Below are positions 1 through 9,394 of a DNA stretch of 64,000 nt, piece by piece. Position 1 is the first letter of the stretch. The number at the start of each line of letters is the position of its first letter. Made by a program: the position numbers and the translations under genes. Source of the stretch: Cupriavidus basilensis OR16 (GTDB lineage Bacteria > Pseudomonadota > Gammaproteobacteria > Burkholderiales > Burkholderiaceae); NCBI RefSeq assembly GCF_000243095.1, contig NZ_AHJE01000036.1, forward strand, positions 35,940 through 99,939. Direction: 5' to 3'. The notes below the pieces were generated by a model. It was not told where the DNA came from. It searched no databases and saw only the letters and a list, made by a program, of their open reading frames with translations.

Positions 1-44
1 AAGCGTTCCTGCAGCAAGCCCGAAACCAGCGCGCCGCCGACTAA
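1..44 (+). CDS. C-terminal tail of an upstream gene, possibly rluC
   Basis: The window opens inside a reading frame (from base 3) whose last 13 codons read AFLQQARNQRAAD and end at a TAA at 42-44, 19 bases before the HAD phosphatase gene on the same strand. The fragment is too short to identify by itself. In Burkholderiales the 23S rRNA pseudouridine synthase gene rluC commonly sits here, so RluC is an inference from synteny only. Confidence 0.35.
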   Translation, partial: AFLQQARNQRAAD

Positions 45-63
45 GGCGCAGACAAGGATATCA

Positions 64-723
64 ATGGCCAGGCAACGCTTCGACCTGATCGTGTTCGACT
101 GGGATGGAACCCTGATGGACTCCACCCCGACCATCGCCAAGTGCATCCAGCTGGCCAGCCGCGACCTCGGCTTGCCAGTGCCTGACGACAACGCCGCCAG
201 CCACGTGATCGGGCTAGGGCTCAAGGATGCGTTGTCGTACGCCGTGCCGACGCTGGATCCCGCCGACTATCCCAAGCTGGCCGAGCGCTACCGCTTTCAC
301 TTCCTGACCCGCGACGCCGAACTGGTGCTGTTCGACGGGGTGCGCGAGATGCTGGAGGCCTTGCACGCCGAGCACTATTTCCTCGGCGTGGCCACGGGCA
401 AGACCCGCGTTGGCCTGCAGCGTGCCCTAGAGGCGACTGGCCTGGTGCGCCTGTTCGACGGCACGCGTTGCGCCGACGAGACCTTTTCCAAGCCCCATCC
501 GGCCATGCTGCAAGAGTTGACCCGGGAGCTGGGGCAGGATATGGAGCGCACGGTGATGGTCGGTGATACCACCCATGACCTGCAGATGGCGGCCAATGCC
601 GGTGCGGCGGGCATCGGCGTAGGCTATGGCGCCCACCCGGCAGACGCCCTGCGTGCGATGACGCCGCTGCATTGCGCGTCGTCCATCGCCGACCTGAGAG
701 ATTGGTTGCTGACGCATGCCTGA
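64..723 (+). CDS. HAD-superfamily phosphatase, phosphoglycolate phosphatase-like
   Basis: A 219-residue cytoplasmic HAD-IA hydrolase. Motif I is FDWDGTLMDS with the nucleophile Asp12 and acid/base Asp14; motif II is VATGKT, the conserved Lys lies in FSKPHP, and motif IV is MVGDTTHD. The cap between motifs I and II is helical (subclass C1), as in Gph and related sugar-phosphate or phosphoglycolate phosphatases. The substrate cannot be read from the sequence. The stop overlaps the start of the Rieske gene by 8 bases, so the two are translated together in one operon with sppA downstream. Confidence 0.85.
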   Translation: MARQRFDLIVFDWDGTLMDSTPTIAKCIQLASRDLGLPVPDDNAASHVIGLGLKDALSYAVPTLDPADYPKLAERYRFHFLTRDAELVLFDGVREMLEALHAEHYFLGVATGKTRVGLQRALEATGLVRLFDGTRCADETFSKPHPAMLQELTRELGQDMERTVMVGDTTHDLQMAANAGAAGIGVGYGAHPADALRAMTPLHCASSIADLRDWLLTHA

Positions 724-1108
724 CGCGACAGGCCCGGAGATGGCGGGCGAGCGCCGCCTGTGCGCGACGGAAGACTTGGTTGACGGCGGCGCCGGGGTGC
801 GCTTCCTGGTCGAGATCGGCGGGCGTGCGGTGAGCGCGTTTGTCGTGCGCTTTGAGGGGCTCGCCCATGGCTACCTTAACCAGTGCGCCCACGTGCCGAT
901 GGAGCTCGATTGGCAGGAGGGGCAGTTTTTCGAGTCCTCGGGCCTATACTTGATGTGCGCGACACATGGCGCGGTTTATGCGCCAGACAGCGGCTTGTGC
1001 GTGGGCGGCCCCTGTCGGGGCGCGTCATTGTCCAAGCTGCGCGTCGACGAGCGCGACGGCAATGTCTACTGGTTGCCGGAAAGCCCATACGAAGCACCCG
1101 CAGGCTAG
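716..1108 (+). CDS. Rieske [2Fe-2S] ferredoxin-like protein
   Basis: A 130-residue soluble protein with one Rieske domain. The cluster ligands are visible as Cys57-x-His59 (QCAHVPME) and Cys81-x-x-His84 (CATHGAVY), followed by the usual G-rich closing loop with two more cysteines (Cys95, Cys100). There is no signal peptide or membrane helix and no oxygenase catalytic domain, so it resembles the small free-standing Rieske proteins of the NirD/ferredoxin type. It overlaps the HAD gene by 8 bases and lies 61 bases before sppA. Its redox partner is unknown. Confidence 0.85.
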   Translation: MPDATGPEMAGERRLCATEDLVDGGAGVRFLVEIGGRAVSAFVVRFEGLAHGYLNQCAHVPMELDWQEGQFFESSGLYLMCATHGAVYAPDSGLCVGGPCRGASLSKLRVDERDGNVYWLPESPYEAPAG

Positions 1109-1169
1109 CTGGCAGCCGGCAGACCCGGCGCACGCTCTGCCTATCTATTCATAATCAAGAGCCAACTGC

Positions 1170-2339
1170 ATGACTGAACAGCAAAAACCGCCCCACGACG
1201 ATTCTGGCAAGACGCAGGATCCGGCGGCGCCTGCCAGCGCCGGAGCGCCGGGGGGTGGGGATGATCGGCTGGAAACGGCTTCCCAGGCTGATTTTCCGCT
1301 GGAGCAAGAATTGCGCGCCGGCGATGCGGCCTCGCAGAAGGAAGCCAGCCAGCGCAAGGCACGCCTGGCCGGCGGCGATGTGGGGCCGGTCCCCACCGGG
1401 ACCGGCTGGGAGCGTGATGTGCTGGAAAAGGTGCTGATGGCGACCTTGCGCGAGCAGCGCGCCGCGCGCCGGTGGCGCATCTTCTTCCGCTTTGCCGGGC
1501 TAGCCCTGCTGGCACTGATCTTCTTTGCCGTCTTCGATTTCAAGGGTGATGGCAGTATCACCACGAGCGGCCGCCATACTGCAATGGTGTCGCTCGACGG
1601 CGAGATCGCAGCCGGTACTCCGGCCAGCGCCGAATCGATCAATGCGGCCCTGCAAGCTGCGTTTGCCGATACCAATGCTGCCGGCATCATCCTCAAGATC
1701 AATTCTCCGGGCGGCTCGCCAGTGCAGGCCGGCATGATCAATGACGAGATCCACCGCTTGCGCACCGTCTATCCGTCCAAGCCGTTCTACGTGGTGGTTG
1801 AGGAAATCTGTGCCTCGGGGGGGTATTACGTGGCGGCGGCGGCCGACAAGATCTACGTCGACAAGGCCAGTATCGTCGGCTCGATCGGCGTCCTGATGGA
1901 CGGCTTCGGTTTCACCGGCCTGATGGACAAGCTGGGCGTCGAGCGACGGCTTTATACGTCCGGCGCTAACAAGGGCATGCTCGACCCGTTCTCGCCGCAG
2001 GTGCCGCGGCAGAAGCAATACGCCGAAACCATGCTCAAGCAGATCCACCAGCAATTCATCGACGTGGTCAAGGCAGGCCGTGGCGATCGCTTGAAGGACG
2101 ATCCGGACCTGTTTTCCGGCTTGTTCTGGTCGGGTGAGCGCAGCGTTGAACTGGGCCTGGCCGATGGCCTGGGCAATGCGGACTACGTGGCGCGTGACCT
2201 CTTCAAGGCCGAAGACATCGTCGACTACACGGTCAAGGAGAACATCGCCGAGCGGGTGGCCAAGCGTTTCGGCGCTGCGATGGGCACGGCGGCAATGAAG
2301 ACCATGTTGTTTGGCACGCGCGTGCAGGCCATGCACTAA
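1170..2339 (+). CDS. sppA: S49 family signal peptide peptidase (SppA, 36K type)
   Basis: A 389-residue membrane-bound serine protease that digests cleaved signal peptides. The N-terminal ~100 residues are polar and low complexity; one transmembrane helix spans about 104-122 and anchors the protease in the inner membrane. The S49 domain follows, with the oxyanion region INSPGG near 178, the nucleophile Ser216 in CASGGYY and the likely base Lys268 in SGANKGML. This is the short single-domain SppA, about half the length of E. coli SppA. A terminator-like hairpin follows the stop. Confidence 0.9.
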   Translation: MTEQQKPPHDDSGKTQDPAAPASAGAPGGGDDRLETASQADFPLEQELRAGDAASQKEASQRKARLAGGDVGPVPTGTGWERDVLEKVLMATLREQRAARRWRIFFRFAGLALLALIFFAVFDFKGDGSITTSGRHTAMVSLDGEIAAGTPASAESINAALQAAFADTNAAGIILKINSPGGSPVQAGMINDEIHRLRTVYPSKPFYVVVEEICASGGYYVAAAADKIYVDKASIVGSIGVLMDGFGFTGLMDKLGVERRLYTSGANKGMLDPFSPQVPRQKQYAETMLKQIHQQFIDVVKAGRGDRLKDDPDLFSGLFWSGERSVELGLADGLGNADYVARDLFKAEDIVDYTVKENIAERVAKRFGAAMGTAAMKTMLFGTRVQAMH

Positions 2340-2362
2340 GCATCCGAACTGGGTTCGGGGCA

Positions 2363-2396
2363 GAAAAATGGGGCGGTAACGCCCCATTTTTCTTTT
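2363..2396. terminator. Bidirectional rho-independent terminator between sppA and the rsmI-like gene
   Basis: An A-run, the stem ATGGGGCG / CGCCCCAT with a GTAA loop, then TTTTTCTTTT. The arrangement can stop transcripts of sppA (plus) and of the converging maf/methyltransferase genes (minus). Confidence 0.75.
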
Positions 2397-2420
2397 GCTT
2401 CGCCGTTCGCCGGCCGGCGC

Positions 2421-2828
2421 TCAGGCTGCCAGCAGCGAAAAAATAGCCGGGCGCTTGTTCAGCTCCAGCCGCTCCGGGCGCCATTCGGAGATGGGCAACG
2501 TGACGATGGTCTCGCTCGGCAAGGTCAGGTCGACCGCGATCGACAGCAGGCTGGTGCCCGCGCAATGCTGGCGCATGGCGTCCAGCAAGGGGCCGTTGCG
2601 GTAAGGCGTCTCGATCCAGACCTGGGTCTGGTGCGCCTTGCGCGATAGCTGCTCCAGTTCCCGCAGGCGCTTGGCGCGCTCGCGAGGCCGGACGCCATCA
2701 CGGCCAGCAGGATGGTAGTCCAGCCCGGCAGCGATTTGCTGCACGCCATCCGGAATGACGTCCGGCAGCGGGTCGAACTCGTCGCGTTTGCCCAGGGTGT
2801 TGGGGATCAGGTACAGGGTGCCGCTCAT
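2421..2828 (-). pseudogene. SAM-dependent (tetrapyrrole-methylase fold, RsmI-like) methyltransferase, internally deleted
   Basis: The N terminus (MSGTLYLIPNTLG) and C terminus (from ERAKRLRELEQLSRK to SLLAA) match the RsmI-like methyltransferases usually placed beside maf, but the frame is only 135 residues where about 240 are expected. At about 2713-2715 the frame jumps after GLDY into bases that read ILLAVMASGL in another frame, and at about 2682-2684 it jumps back into ERAKRL. Two frame-changing deletions therefore cancel and leave a misleading open frame. The SAM-binding centre is missing, so the product as written would be inactive. An assembly error is the likeliest cause. Confidence 0.7.
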
Positions 2829-2881
2829 GCTTGGGTTCTCATTTTGTCTTCTGTGGCTTCGGCGCCGGGTGGGCCAAGCCC

Positions 2882-3481
2882 TCAGTCCTGGAAGAGTGGA
2901 TAGCCGGCCTGGCGCAGCATGCTGGTCAGCGCGATCAGGGGCAGGCCCACCAGCGCGGTGGGATCGTCGGACTCCATATGCGAGAGCAGGGCGATGCCCA
3001 GTCCTTCGGATTTGGCGCTGCCCGCAACATCATAAGGGCGCTCGATGCGCAGGTAGGCATCCAGTTCCTGGTCGGACAGGTCGCGGAAGGTCGCGCGCGT
3101 CTGGATGTCCGCCAACTGGGCCTCGCCGTTGCGGCCGTCAAGCAGGCACAGCGCCGAGTGGAAAGTGACGGTGCGGCCACGCATCAACTGCAATTGGGCC
3201 AGGGCCTTCTCGTGGGAACCAGGCTTGCCGATCTGCTTGCCATCCAGCGTGGCGACCTGGTCCGAGCCGATGACCAGGGCGCCCGGATGCCGCTCGGCAA
3301 TGGCCGATGCCTTGGCGTGGGAGAGTCGGAGCGCAGTGTCCTCAGGGCTTTCGCCGGGCTGCGGCGTTTCGTCGATGTCGGGAATCGCCACCTCGAAAGG
3401 CATGCGCAGGCGTTCCAGCAATTCGCGGCGATAACGTGAGCTGGAGCCCAGGATCAGGGTGGGGCGTGATGTTTGCGACAT
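2882..3481 (-). CDS. maf: Maf-like nucleotide pyrophosphatase (YceF type)
   Basis: A 199-residue Maf/Ham1-fold house-cleaning enzyme. The signature [17 protein letters not shown] at the N terminus, the central [13 protein letters not shown] and the late segment [11 protein letters not shown] are those of the YceF subgroup, which hydrolyses modified nucleotides such as m7GTP. I start at the ATG at 3481 because family homology begins there; a longer frame to 3526 adds 15 unrelated residues. The gene lies divergent from yceD and upstream of the damaged methyltransferase gene on the same strand. Confidence 0.88.
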   Translation of the reverse strand: MSQTSRPTLILGSSSRYRRELLERLRMPFEVAIPDIDETPQPGESPEDTALRLSHAKASAIAERHPGALVIGSDQVATLDGKQIGKPGSHEKALAQLQLMRGRTVTFHSALCLLDGRNGEAQLADIQTRATFRDLSDQELDAYLRIERPYDVAGSAKSEGLGIALLSHMESDDPTALVGLPLIALTSMLRQAGYPLFQD

Positions 3482-3530
3482 AAGTAATTGAGCGAAAAGG
3501 GAAAGCGGCGAATGGCCGTCTTCCAATATT

Positions 3531-3560
3531 TTGACCGCAGCAGAAGAATCGACGTATAAT
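3531..3560 (+). promoter_or_regulatory. Sigma70-type promoter for yceD-rpmF
   Basis: TTGACC at 3531-3536 and a perfect TATAAT at 3555-3560, spacing 18. It sits in the divergent gap between maf and yceD, about 160 bases before the yceD start, leaving a long leader. Confidence 0.7.
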
Positions 3561-3719
3561 CTCGCGTTTAGCCAAGCAAGTCCGGCGCAATACCGTGTTT
3601 TTTCCGGTGTTGTGTAGCTTCCGAGTCACGTTTCGATGGTGCGTATACACGTATACGTAGAAAATTCGTCGAGACCGTGATCCTCCGGGATGCCTCCCGG
3701 CATGACGGCACGATAAGAC

Positions 3720-4316
3720 ATGACCCAGCCGATTGACCTGCGCGCGCTCGATCTCTTCGCGTTTTGCCGCGCTGGCGACGACGCCGCCGGCGAAGTTGCC
3801 GCACGTGATTTGCCGCGCATCATAGCCGAGACCGCGGCGCAAGCGCCAGCATCGGCGCCGGACGAGGTGTTCAGCTATGCGCTCTCGGGCTTTGTCGAGG
3901 AAGAGGCCGGCGAGCCCGGCAAGCCCGCGGTGGAGCGCCTGTTTGTCGATCTGGCCGTGAATGGCCGGGTCTGGCTCGATTGCCAGCGCTGCCTGCGGGT
4001 CTACGAGCAGCCGATCGCCACGGACATGTGTTTCGAGGTGGTCGCCAGCGAGGCGGATGCCGATGCGGCGCCCATGGACGACGACGGGCTCGATGTGATT
4101 GTCGGCTCCAAGCGTTTCGACCTGCAGACGCTGATTGAAGATGAAGTGCTGCTGGCATTGCCGGTGGCGCCCAAGCATGACGTTTGCCCCACGGTGCATG
4201 AAAGTCTCGTGACCGGGGTGGACGGACAGGCGGAACCTGAACCAGAGGTTCTGCCGGAAGAAGAAAAACGGCCTTCGCCCTTTGCGGCGCTGGCTGGCCT
4301 GAAAACGAAGCACTGA
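3720..4316 (+). CDS. yceD: YceD family protein (DUF177), upstream of rpmF
   Basis: A 198-residue acidic cytoplasmic protein of the DUF177/YceD family, found next to rpmF across bacteria and linked in the literature to 23S rRNA accumulation. The family core is visible around residues 78-100, where WLDCQRCLRVYEQPI carries the conserved C-x-x-C-L. The last third is rich in Glu and Pro. The start ATG directly follows GATAAGAC and matches the family N terminus. It lies 119 bases before rpmF and is presumably co-transcribed with it. Confidence 0.88.
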   Translation: MTQPIDLRALDLFAFCRAGDDAAGEVAARDLPRIIAETAAQAPASAPDEVFSYALSGFVEEEAGEPGKPAVERLFVDLAVNGRVWLDCQRCLRVYEQPIATDMCFEVVASEADADAAPMDDDGLDVIVGSKRFDLQTLIEDEVLLALPVAPKHDVCPTVHESLVTGVDGQAEPEPEVLPEEEKRPSPFAALAGLKTKH

Positions 4317-4435
4317 AGCCGGTTCACCGGCATCCGGCAACGTTCGAAGGCATCAGGATCAGCATCCGGCCGGGCCCGGCTACGCCTCGTGCGGGATGCG
4401 TGTGTTACCATTGAAAAATTCTCGAAGGAGTCATC

Positions 4436-4615
4436 ATGGCAGTTCAACAGAACAAGAAGTCGCCCTCCAAGCGCGGCATGCATCGCTCGCACGACCACCT
4501 GACCACGGCAGCGCTGGCAGTGGAGCCGACCACGGGCGAAACCCACCTGCGTCACCACGTGAGCCCGAACGGCTACTATCGTGGCCGCAAGGTCATCAAG
4601 ACCAAGAACGACTGA
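4436..4615 (+). CDS. rpmF: 50S ribosomal protein L32
   Basis: A 59-residue basic protein beginning [20 protein letters not shown], the standard L32 N terminus, with the C-terminal [15 protein letters not shown] segment. This lineage uses the cysteine-free L32 form, without the zinc ribbon. A clear ribosome binding site, GAAGGAG, lies 7 bases before the ATG. It is too short for long-ORF gene finders. Confidence 0.95.
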   Translation: MAVQQNKKSPSKRGMHRSHDHLTTAALAVEPTTGETHLRHHVSPNGYYRGRKVIKTKND

Positions 4616-4938
4616 CAGATCGTTCGGCGTGACTTTGCGTCTCGTACGCGCACGTTGGTAGGTCAAAAACAAAAAAGCGGCAAAATCGTTGCCGCTTTTT
4701 TGTTGCGCGCTCGCAGCGCAAACCGTAGCGCAGGCTTGCATCAGGCCGATTTGCGCCGCCGGCTCAAGCTGTGTGCATGGCTACGTGCCGTGCACGGTGG
4801 CGAGGGCGGCGCCAGATCTTGCCGTGGCGCGCTCCGGGAGTGCCGTCGGGTTGCCACCGGCCGGCCGGGCGCATGCCTGCCCGGCTTGGGAGCCAGGATT
4901 TCAAGTCACACCGACAAGCGCTTCTGCACCAGGAAACA
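4616..4938 (+). other. rpmF-plsX intergenic region
   Basis: A 323-base gap. It holds the rpmF terminator at 4671-4701 and a long GC-rich leader before plsX. I see no convincing gene: the frames that run through it are out of phase with plsX, or extend it upstream without family similarity. Confidence 0.6.
4671..4701 (+). terminator. Rho-independent terminator after rpmF
   Basis: AAAAAA, stem GCGGCAA / TTGCCGC with loop AATCG, then TTTTTT. It is a strong symmetrical hairpin, separating yceD-rpmF from plsX and the fab genes. Confidence 0.85.
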
Positions 4939-6015
4939 ATGACGATCAAACTAGCTATCGACTGCATGGGCGGCGATCACGGTGTCGCCGTGACCGTGCC
5001 GGCGGCGATCAGTTTTCTCTCAAGCCATAGTGACGCCGAAGTGGTGCTGGTTGGCTTGCGCGACAGCATCGAGCCACAGCTCAAGAAGCTGCACGCGCTC
5101 GACCATCCGCGGGTGCGCATTGTGACCGCGTCCGAAGTCATCACCATGGATGATCCCGTTGAGGTGGCGCTGCGCAGGAAGAAGGATTCCTCGATGCGCG
5201 TGGCGGTGACCCAGGTGAAGGAGGGGCTGGCTGGCGCATGTATCTCGGCGGGAAATACCGGCGCCCTGATGGCGGTGTCGCGCTATGTGCTCAAAACGCT
5301 CGAAGGCATCGAGCGGCCGGCGATCGCCACCACCATCCCCAACGAACAGGGCTGGGGCACCACGGTGCTCGACCTTGGCGCCAATGCCGACTGCGAGCCC
5401 GAGCACTTGCTGCAGTTCGCACGCATGGCCGAGGCCATGGTGGCCGTGGTGGATCACAAGGAGCGACCCAGCGTCGGCCTGCTGAATATCGGCGAGGAAG
5501 TGATCAAGGGCAACGACGTGGTGAAGCGCGCCGGTGAACTGCTGCGCGCTTCCGAGCTAAACTTCTACGGCAACGTGGAGGGCAACGACATCTTCAAGGG
5601 CACTACCGACATCGTGGTGTGCGATGGCTTCGTCGGCAACGTCGCGCTCAAGAGCAGCGAAGGGCTGGCCAAGATGATCGCCAACATGATCAAGGAAGAG
5701 TTCACCCGCTCATGGTTCACCAAGCTGCTGGCCGTGCTGGCCTTGCCAGTGCTCAAGCGCTTGTCCCGGCGCCTGGACCCGGCGCGCTACAACGGCGCGT
5801 CCCTGCTCGGGCTGCGCGGGCTGGTCATCAAGAGCCACGGCTCCGCCGACGCGCACGCTTTTGAGTGGGCTATCAAACGCGGGTATGATGCGGCCAGGAA
5901 TGGTGTGATCGAACGCACCATCCAGGCTTTCGCCAACAAGTCGGGGAACAGCGCCCCGGCTACCGGCCCGCAGTCAGGCGCCCAGGATTCCAGTCCAAGC
6001 CCGCACGCCGCCTGA
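4939..6015 (+). CDS. plsX: Phosphate acyltransferase PlsX
   Basis: A 358-residue peripheral-membrane enzyme that makes acyl-phosphate from acyl-ACP for phosphatidic acid synthesis. The N terminus [15 protein letters not shown] is diagnostic, and typical PlsX segments follow ([15 protein letters not shown] near residue 100, [14 protein letters not shown] near 230). I start at the ATG at 4939 with AGGAAAC just upstream; the open frame extends to 4771 but that part is not PlsX. It is first in the plsX-fabH-fabD-fabG-acpP-fabF run, tying phospholipid synthesis to fatty-acid initiation. Confidence 0.95.
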   Translation: MTIKLAIDCMGGDHGVAVTVPAAISFLSSHSDAEVVLVGLRDSIEPQLKKLHALDHPRVRIVTASEVITMDDPVEVALRRKKDSSMRVAVTQVKEGLAGACISAGNTGALMAVSRYVLKTLEGIERPAIATTIPNEQGWGTTVLDLGANADCEPEHLLQFARMAEAMVAVVDHKERPSVGLLNIGEEVIKGNDVVKRAGELLRASELNFYGNVEGNDIFKGTTDIVVCDGFVGNVALKSSEGLAKMIANMIKEEFTRSWFTKLLAVLALPVLKRLSRRLDPARYNGASLLGLRGLVIKSHGSADAHAFEWAIKRGYDAARNGVIERTIQAFANKSGNSAPATGPQSGAQDSSPSPHAA

Positions 6016-6074
6016 GGTCCTGATGTAGATGCCACGGGCAACGACCCGTGGCCACACGATCGATCCGACATTAC

Positions 6075-7055
6075 ATGACAAGCTACGCAAAAATCATCGG
6101 TACCGGGAGCTATTTGCCTCCGCGGCGGGTCACTAACCACGATCTCGCGGCGCAATTGGCTGAGAAGGGCATCGAAACCAGCGACGAATGGATCTTTTCG
6201 CGCAGTGGCATTTCTGCCCGCCATTGGGCCGAGCCGGACGTCACCAGCAGCGACCTGGCGGTCAAGGCGGCGGAGCGCGCGCTTGAGGCTGCCGGCATCG
6301 ATCGGCAGAGCATCGACCTGATCATCGTGGCCACGTCCACGCCTGATTTTGTCTTTCCCAGCACCGCCTGCCTGGTGCAACAGAAGCTTGGCATCACCAA
6401 CCACTGCGCGGCATTCGACCTGCAGGCAGTGTGTTCAGGCTTTGTCTACGCGCTGGCCACGGCCGAGAAATTCATTCGCAGCGGTTCGCATCGCAATGCG
6501 CTGGTGATCGGCTCGGAAGTGTTTTCCCGCATCCTGGATTTCAACGACCGCACCACCTGCGTGCTGTTCGGCGACGGTGCCGGCGCGGTCGTGCTGTCGG
6601 CCTCCGAGGAGCCCGGCATCCTGTCGTCGGCGATGCACTCCGACGGCAGCCACGTGGATATCCTGTGCGTACCGGGCAACGTCTCGGGTGGCAATATCAC
6701 CGGCAACCCGTTCCTGCACATGGACGGCCAGGCGGTGTTCAAGCTGGCGGTCACCGTGCTCGACAAGGTCGCGCGCGAAGCACTCGCCGGCGCGCAGTTC
6801 CCGGCGGAAAAGGTCGACTGGCTGATACCGCACCAGGCCAATATCCGCATCATGCAAAGCACTGCCAGAAAGCTTGGCCTGCCAGCGGAGCGCATGGTGG
6901 CTACGGTGCACGAGCACGGCAACACGTCGGCTGCCTCGATCCCGCTGGCGCTCGACGTGGCGGTGCGAGATGGCCGCATCGGCGCAGGGCATCACGTGCT
7001 GATGGAAGGTGTGGGCGGCGGCTTCACCTGGGGCGCGGTACTGCTGCGCATGTAA
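6075..7055 (+). CDS. fabH: 3-oxoacyl-ACP synthase III (FabH)
   Basis: A 326-residue condensing enzyme that joins acetyl-CoA with malonyl-ACP to start type II fatty-acid synthesis. The Cys-His-Asn triad is visible: Cys120 in [12 protein letters not shown], His253 in [10 protein letters not shown] and Asn283 in [10 protein letters not shown] start at [11 protein letters not shown] (6075), where similarity begins, rather than at the ATG nine codons upstream. The length is normal and no frame damage is seen, in contrast to fabF. Confidence 0.96.
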   Translation: MTSYAKIIGTGSYLPPRRVTNHDLAAQLAEKGIETSDEWIFSRSGISARHWAEPDVTSSDLAVKAAERALEAAGIDRQSIDLIIVATSTPDFVFPSTACLVQQKLGITNHCAAFDLQAVCSGFVYALATAEKFIRSGSHRNALVIGSEVFSRILDFNDRTTCVLFGDGAGAVVLSASEEPGILSSAMHSDGSHVDILCVPGNVSGGNITGNPFLHMDGQAVFKLAVTVLDKVAREALAGAQFPAEKVDWLIPHQANIRIMQSTARKLGLPAERMVATVHEHGNTSAASIPLALDVAVRDGRIGAGHHVLMEGVGGGFTWGAVLLRM

Positions 7056-7127
7056 CATTCGGGCCGGTGCCGCGGTGCCATGGCGCCGCACCGGCCTGGC
7101 GCTATTCATCTTTACGATTCGATTGCG

Positions 7128-8063
7128 ATGAAATTCTCCTTTGTATTCCCAGGGCAAGGCTCGCAGGCAGTCGGCATGCTCAACGCCTTTGCTGACAATG
7201 CGGTGGTCCGTGCCACGCTGGATGAGGCATCCGCCGCCCTTGGGCAGGACCTGGGCCGCCTGATCGCCGAAGGCCCGGCCGAGGACCTGAACCTCACCAC
7301 CAACACGCAGCCGGTGATGCTGACAGCCGCAGTGGCTATCTACCGTGCCTGGCTCGACGCCGGCGGCCCGGCTCCAGCCTTGGTGGCGGGGCACAGCCTG
7401 GGTGAGTATTCCGCGCTGGTGGCGGCCGGGGTGATCCCCTTCGCTGACGCTGTGCCGCTTGTGCGCTTCCGTGCGCAAGCCATGCAGGAAGCCGTCCCGG
7501 TGGGCGAGGGCGGCATGGCGGCCATCCTGGGCCTGTCCGACGACGACGTGCGCGCGGCTTGCGCGGAAGCATCGGCGACCGGTGCTGGCGTGGTCGAGGC
7601 CGTAAACTTCAATGCCCCATCGCAGGTGGTGATCGCCGGCAACAAGGCTGCCGTGGAAAAGGCTTGCGAGATGGCCAAGGCACGTGGCGCCAAGCGCGCA
7701 CTGCCGCTGCCGGTGTCCGCGCCGTTCCATTCGTCGCTGCTCAAGCCCGCATCGGATCGCCTGCGCGAGCGCATGGCCGGCATGGCCTTTGCCGCGCCGT
7801 CGATTCCGCTGGTGAACAACGTCGACGTGGCCATCGTCAACGACCCGCAAGCCATCAAGGACGCGCTGGTTCGCCAAGCCGCAGCCCCGGTGCGCTGGGT
7901 CGAGTGCGTGCAGAAGATCGCCGCCGAAGGCGTGACCCACGTGATCGAGTGCGGCCCCGGCAAGGTGCTGGCCGGCATGACCAAGCGCATCGACGGCAAC
8001 CTGGTGGGTGGGGCGATCTTCGATCCGGCTTCCCTGCAGGACACGCTGGCGCTGCTGAAGTAA
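7128..8063 (+). CDS. fabD: Malonyl-CoA:ACP transacylase (FabD)
   Basis: A 311-residue enzyme that loads malonyl groups onto ACP. Motifs in order: FVFPGQGSQAVGM at the N terminus, nucleophile Ser90 in AGHSLGEYSALVAAG, Arg in LVRFRAQAMQ, and catalytic His201 in SAPFHSSLL. The ATG at 7128 gives the standard MKFSFVFPGQ start. It lies 72 bases after fabH and 15 before fabG. Confidence 0.96.
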   Translation: MKFSFVFPGQGSQAVGMLNAFADNAVVRATLDEASAALGQDLGRLIAEGPAEDLNLTTNTQPVMLTAAVAIYRAWLDAGGPAPALVAGHSLGEYSALVAAGVIPFADAVPLVRFRAQAMQEAVPVGEGGMAAILGLSDDDVRAACAEASATGAGVVEAVNFNAPSQVVIAGNKAAVEKACEMAKARGAKRALPLPVSAPFHSSLLKPASDRLRERMAGMAFAAPSIPLVNNVDVAIVNDPQAIKDALVRQAAAPVRWVECVQKIAAEGVTHVIECGPGKVLAGMTKRIDGNLVGGAIFDPASLQDTLALLK

Positions 8064-8078
8064 ATAAGGACCAACGCA

Positions 8079-8828
8079 ATGACAAAATTTCTGGAAAACC
8101 AGGTCGCGCTGGTGACCGGCGCATCGCGCGGCATTGGCCGTGCCATCGCGCTGGAACTGGCCGCCCAGGGTGCCACGGTGGTGGGTACCGCCACCAGCGA
8201 ATCCGGCGCTGCCGCGATCAGCGAGTACCTGGCGGCAGCCGGCGGCAAGGGCCGCGGCGCCGTGCTCAATGTCAACGATGCGGCGGCTTCCGAGGCGCTG
8301 ATCGATGAGCTCGTCAAGACGCATGGCGGCCTCGGAGTGCTGGTGAACAACGCCGGCATCACGCAGGACCAACTTGCGATGCGCATGAAAGACGACGACT
8401 GGAGCGCGGTCGTGGAGACGAACATGACGGCAGTGTTCCGCCTGTCGCGTGCCGTGCTGCGCCCGATGATGAAGGCCCGCGGCGGCCGTATCATCAACAT
8501 CACCTCGGTGGTCGGCTCGACCGGCAACCCGGGCCAGATGAACTACGCAGCGGCCAAGGCCGGCGTGGAAGGCATGAGCCGCGCACTGGCGCGCGAGATC
8601 GGCAGCCGCAACGTCACCGTCAATTGCGTGGCGCCGGGCTTCATCGATACCGACATGACCAAGGTCTTGTCGGAAGAGCAGCATGCGGCACTGAAGACGC
8701 AGATCCCGTTGGGCCGGCTCGGCCAGCCGGAGGACATCGCACATGCGGTGGCCTTCCTGGCAGGCCCGCAGGCGGCCTACATTACTGGTACAACGCTCCA
8801 TGTGAATGGTGGCATGTACATGAATTGA
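8079..8828 (+). CDS. fabG: 3-oxoacyl-ACP reductase (FabG)
   Basis: A 249-residue short-chain dehydrogenase that reduces beta-ketoacyl-ACP with NADPH. The cofactor loop VTGASRGIGRA lies at about 12-22, NNAG at 90-93, and the catalytic Ser143, Tyr156 and Lys160 in NITSVVGS and MNYAAAKAG. An AAGGA ribosome binding site precedes the ATG. The gene is full length and in normal order before acpP. Confidence 0.96.
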   Translation: MTKFLENQVALVTGASRGIGRAIALELAAQGATVVGTATSESGAAAISEYLAAAGGKGRGAVLNVNDAAASEALIDELVKTHGGLGVLVNNAGITQDQLAMRMKDDDWSAVVETNMTAVFRLSRAVLRPMMKARGGRIINITSVVGSTGNPGQMNYAAAKAGVEGMSRALAREIGSRNVTVNCVAPGFIDTDMTKVLSEEQHAALKTQIPLGRLGQPEDIAHAVAFLAGPQAAYITGTTLHVNGGMYMN

Positions 8829-8998
8829 TCGCCTTGTGCGGTGGTCGGATTCGAAGAAGAAGACGACAGAAGCTGTGCGAAGTGGTTATTTTTAAAACTG
8901 ATCGGGCGCAGTTCTTGCAATAGACGGCGGGGGGCATTTTTATGGCCCAAACCTGCTAAAATGCGCCCACTTTTTGTCGAACTTCCCTGGAGGGCTAC

Positions 8999-9195
8999 AT
9001 GGACAATAGGCCGAGGCAGACATCAAGACCGAATCCTCGTTCGTGAACGACCTGGGCGCTGACTCGCTCGACACGGTTGAACTGGTGATGGCGTTGGAAG
9101 ATGAATTCGGCATGGAAATTCCTGATGAGGAAGCCGAGAAGATCACGACCGTGCAACAGGCAATCGATTACGCCACTGCACACGTCAAGGCCTAA
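8999..9195 (+). pseudogene. acpP: Acyl carrier protein gene, frameshifted by a ~43-base deletion
   Basis: ACP carries the growing acyl chain on 4'-phosphopantetheine. The ATG at 8999 after CCTGGAGGG gives MDN, then the frame breaks. From 9010 another frame reads [20 protein letters not shown] and on to TAHVKA-stop at 9195, including the attachment serine in GADSLDTVE. By comparison with standard ACPs about 15 residues (roughly IEQRVKKIVAEQLGV) are absent; 45 expected bases are replaced by 2, giving a frameshift. acpP is essential and single-copy in most relatives, so a sequence error is far likelier than a true pseudogene. Confidence 0.85.
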
Positions 9196-9394
9196 GCCTG
9201 TCGTATCTGAATTCCGAGCCACAGAAGGCAGGCGCGTGGGCCCATGGGTCCGTCGCGCTGTTTTCTGTGGCTTTCGTCTGTTCGAAGAAGCACAATTGGA
9301 TGCGTTGCGCCGGTGTCGGTGCAGCCAGGTGCAGGCCATTGGCCGGCATCGATTCCCAATCCGGTTTTGCTTCACGTACCCGTAGGAAATCATA

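Noticed and set aside
6435..8801. A 788-codon open frame on the minus strand across fabH-fabD-fabG
   Set aside because: It is the antisense shadow of three well-identified genes; its translation is rich in His and Arg and has no domain character. High GC makes such frames common.
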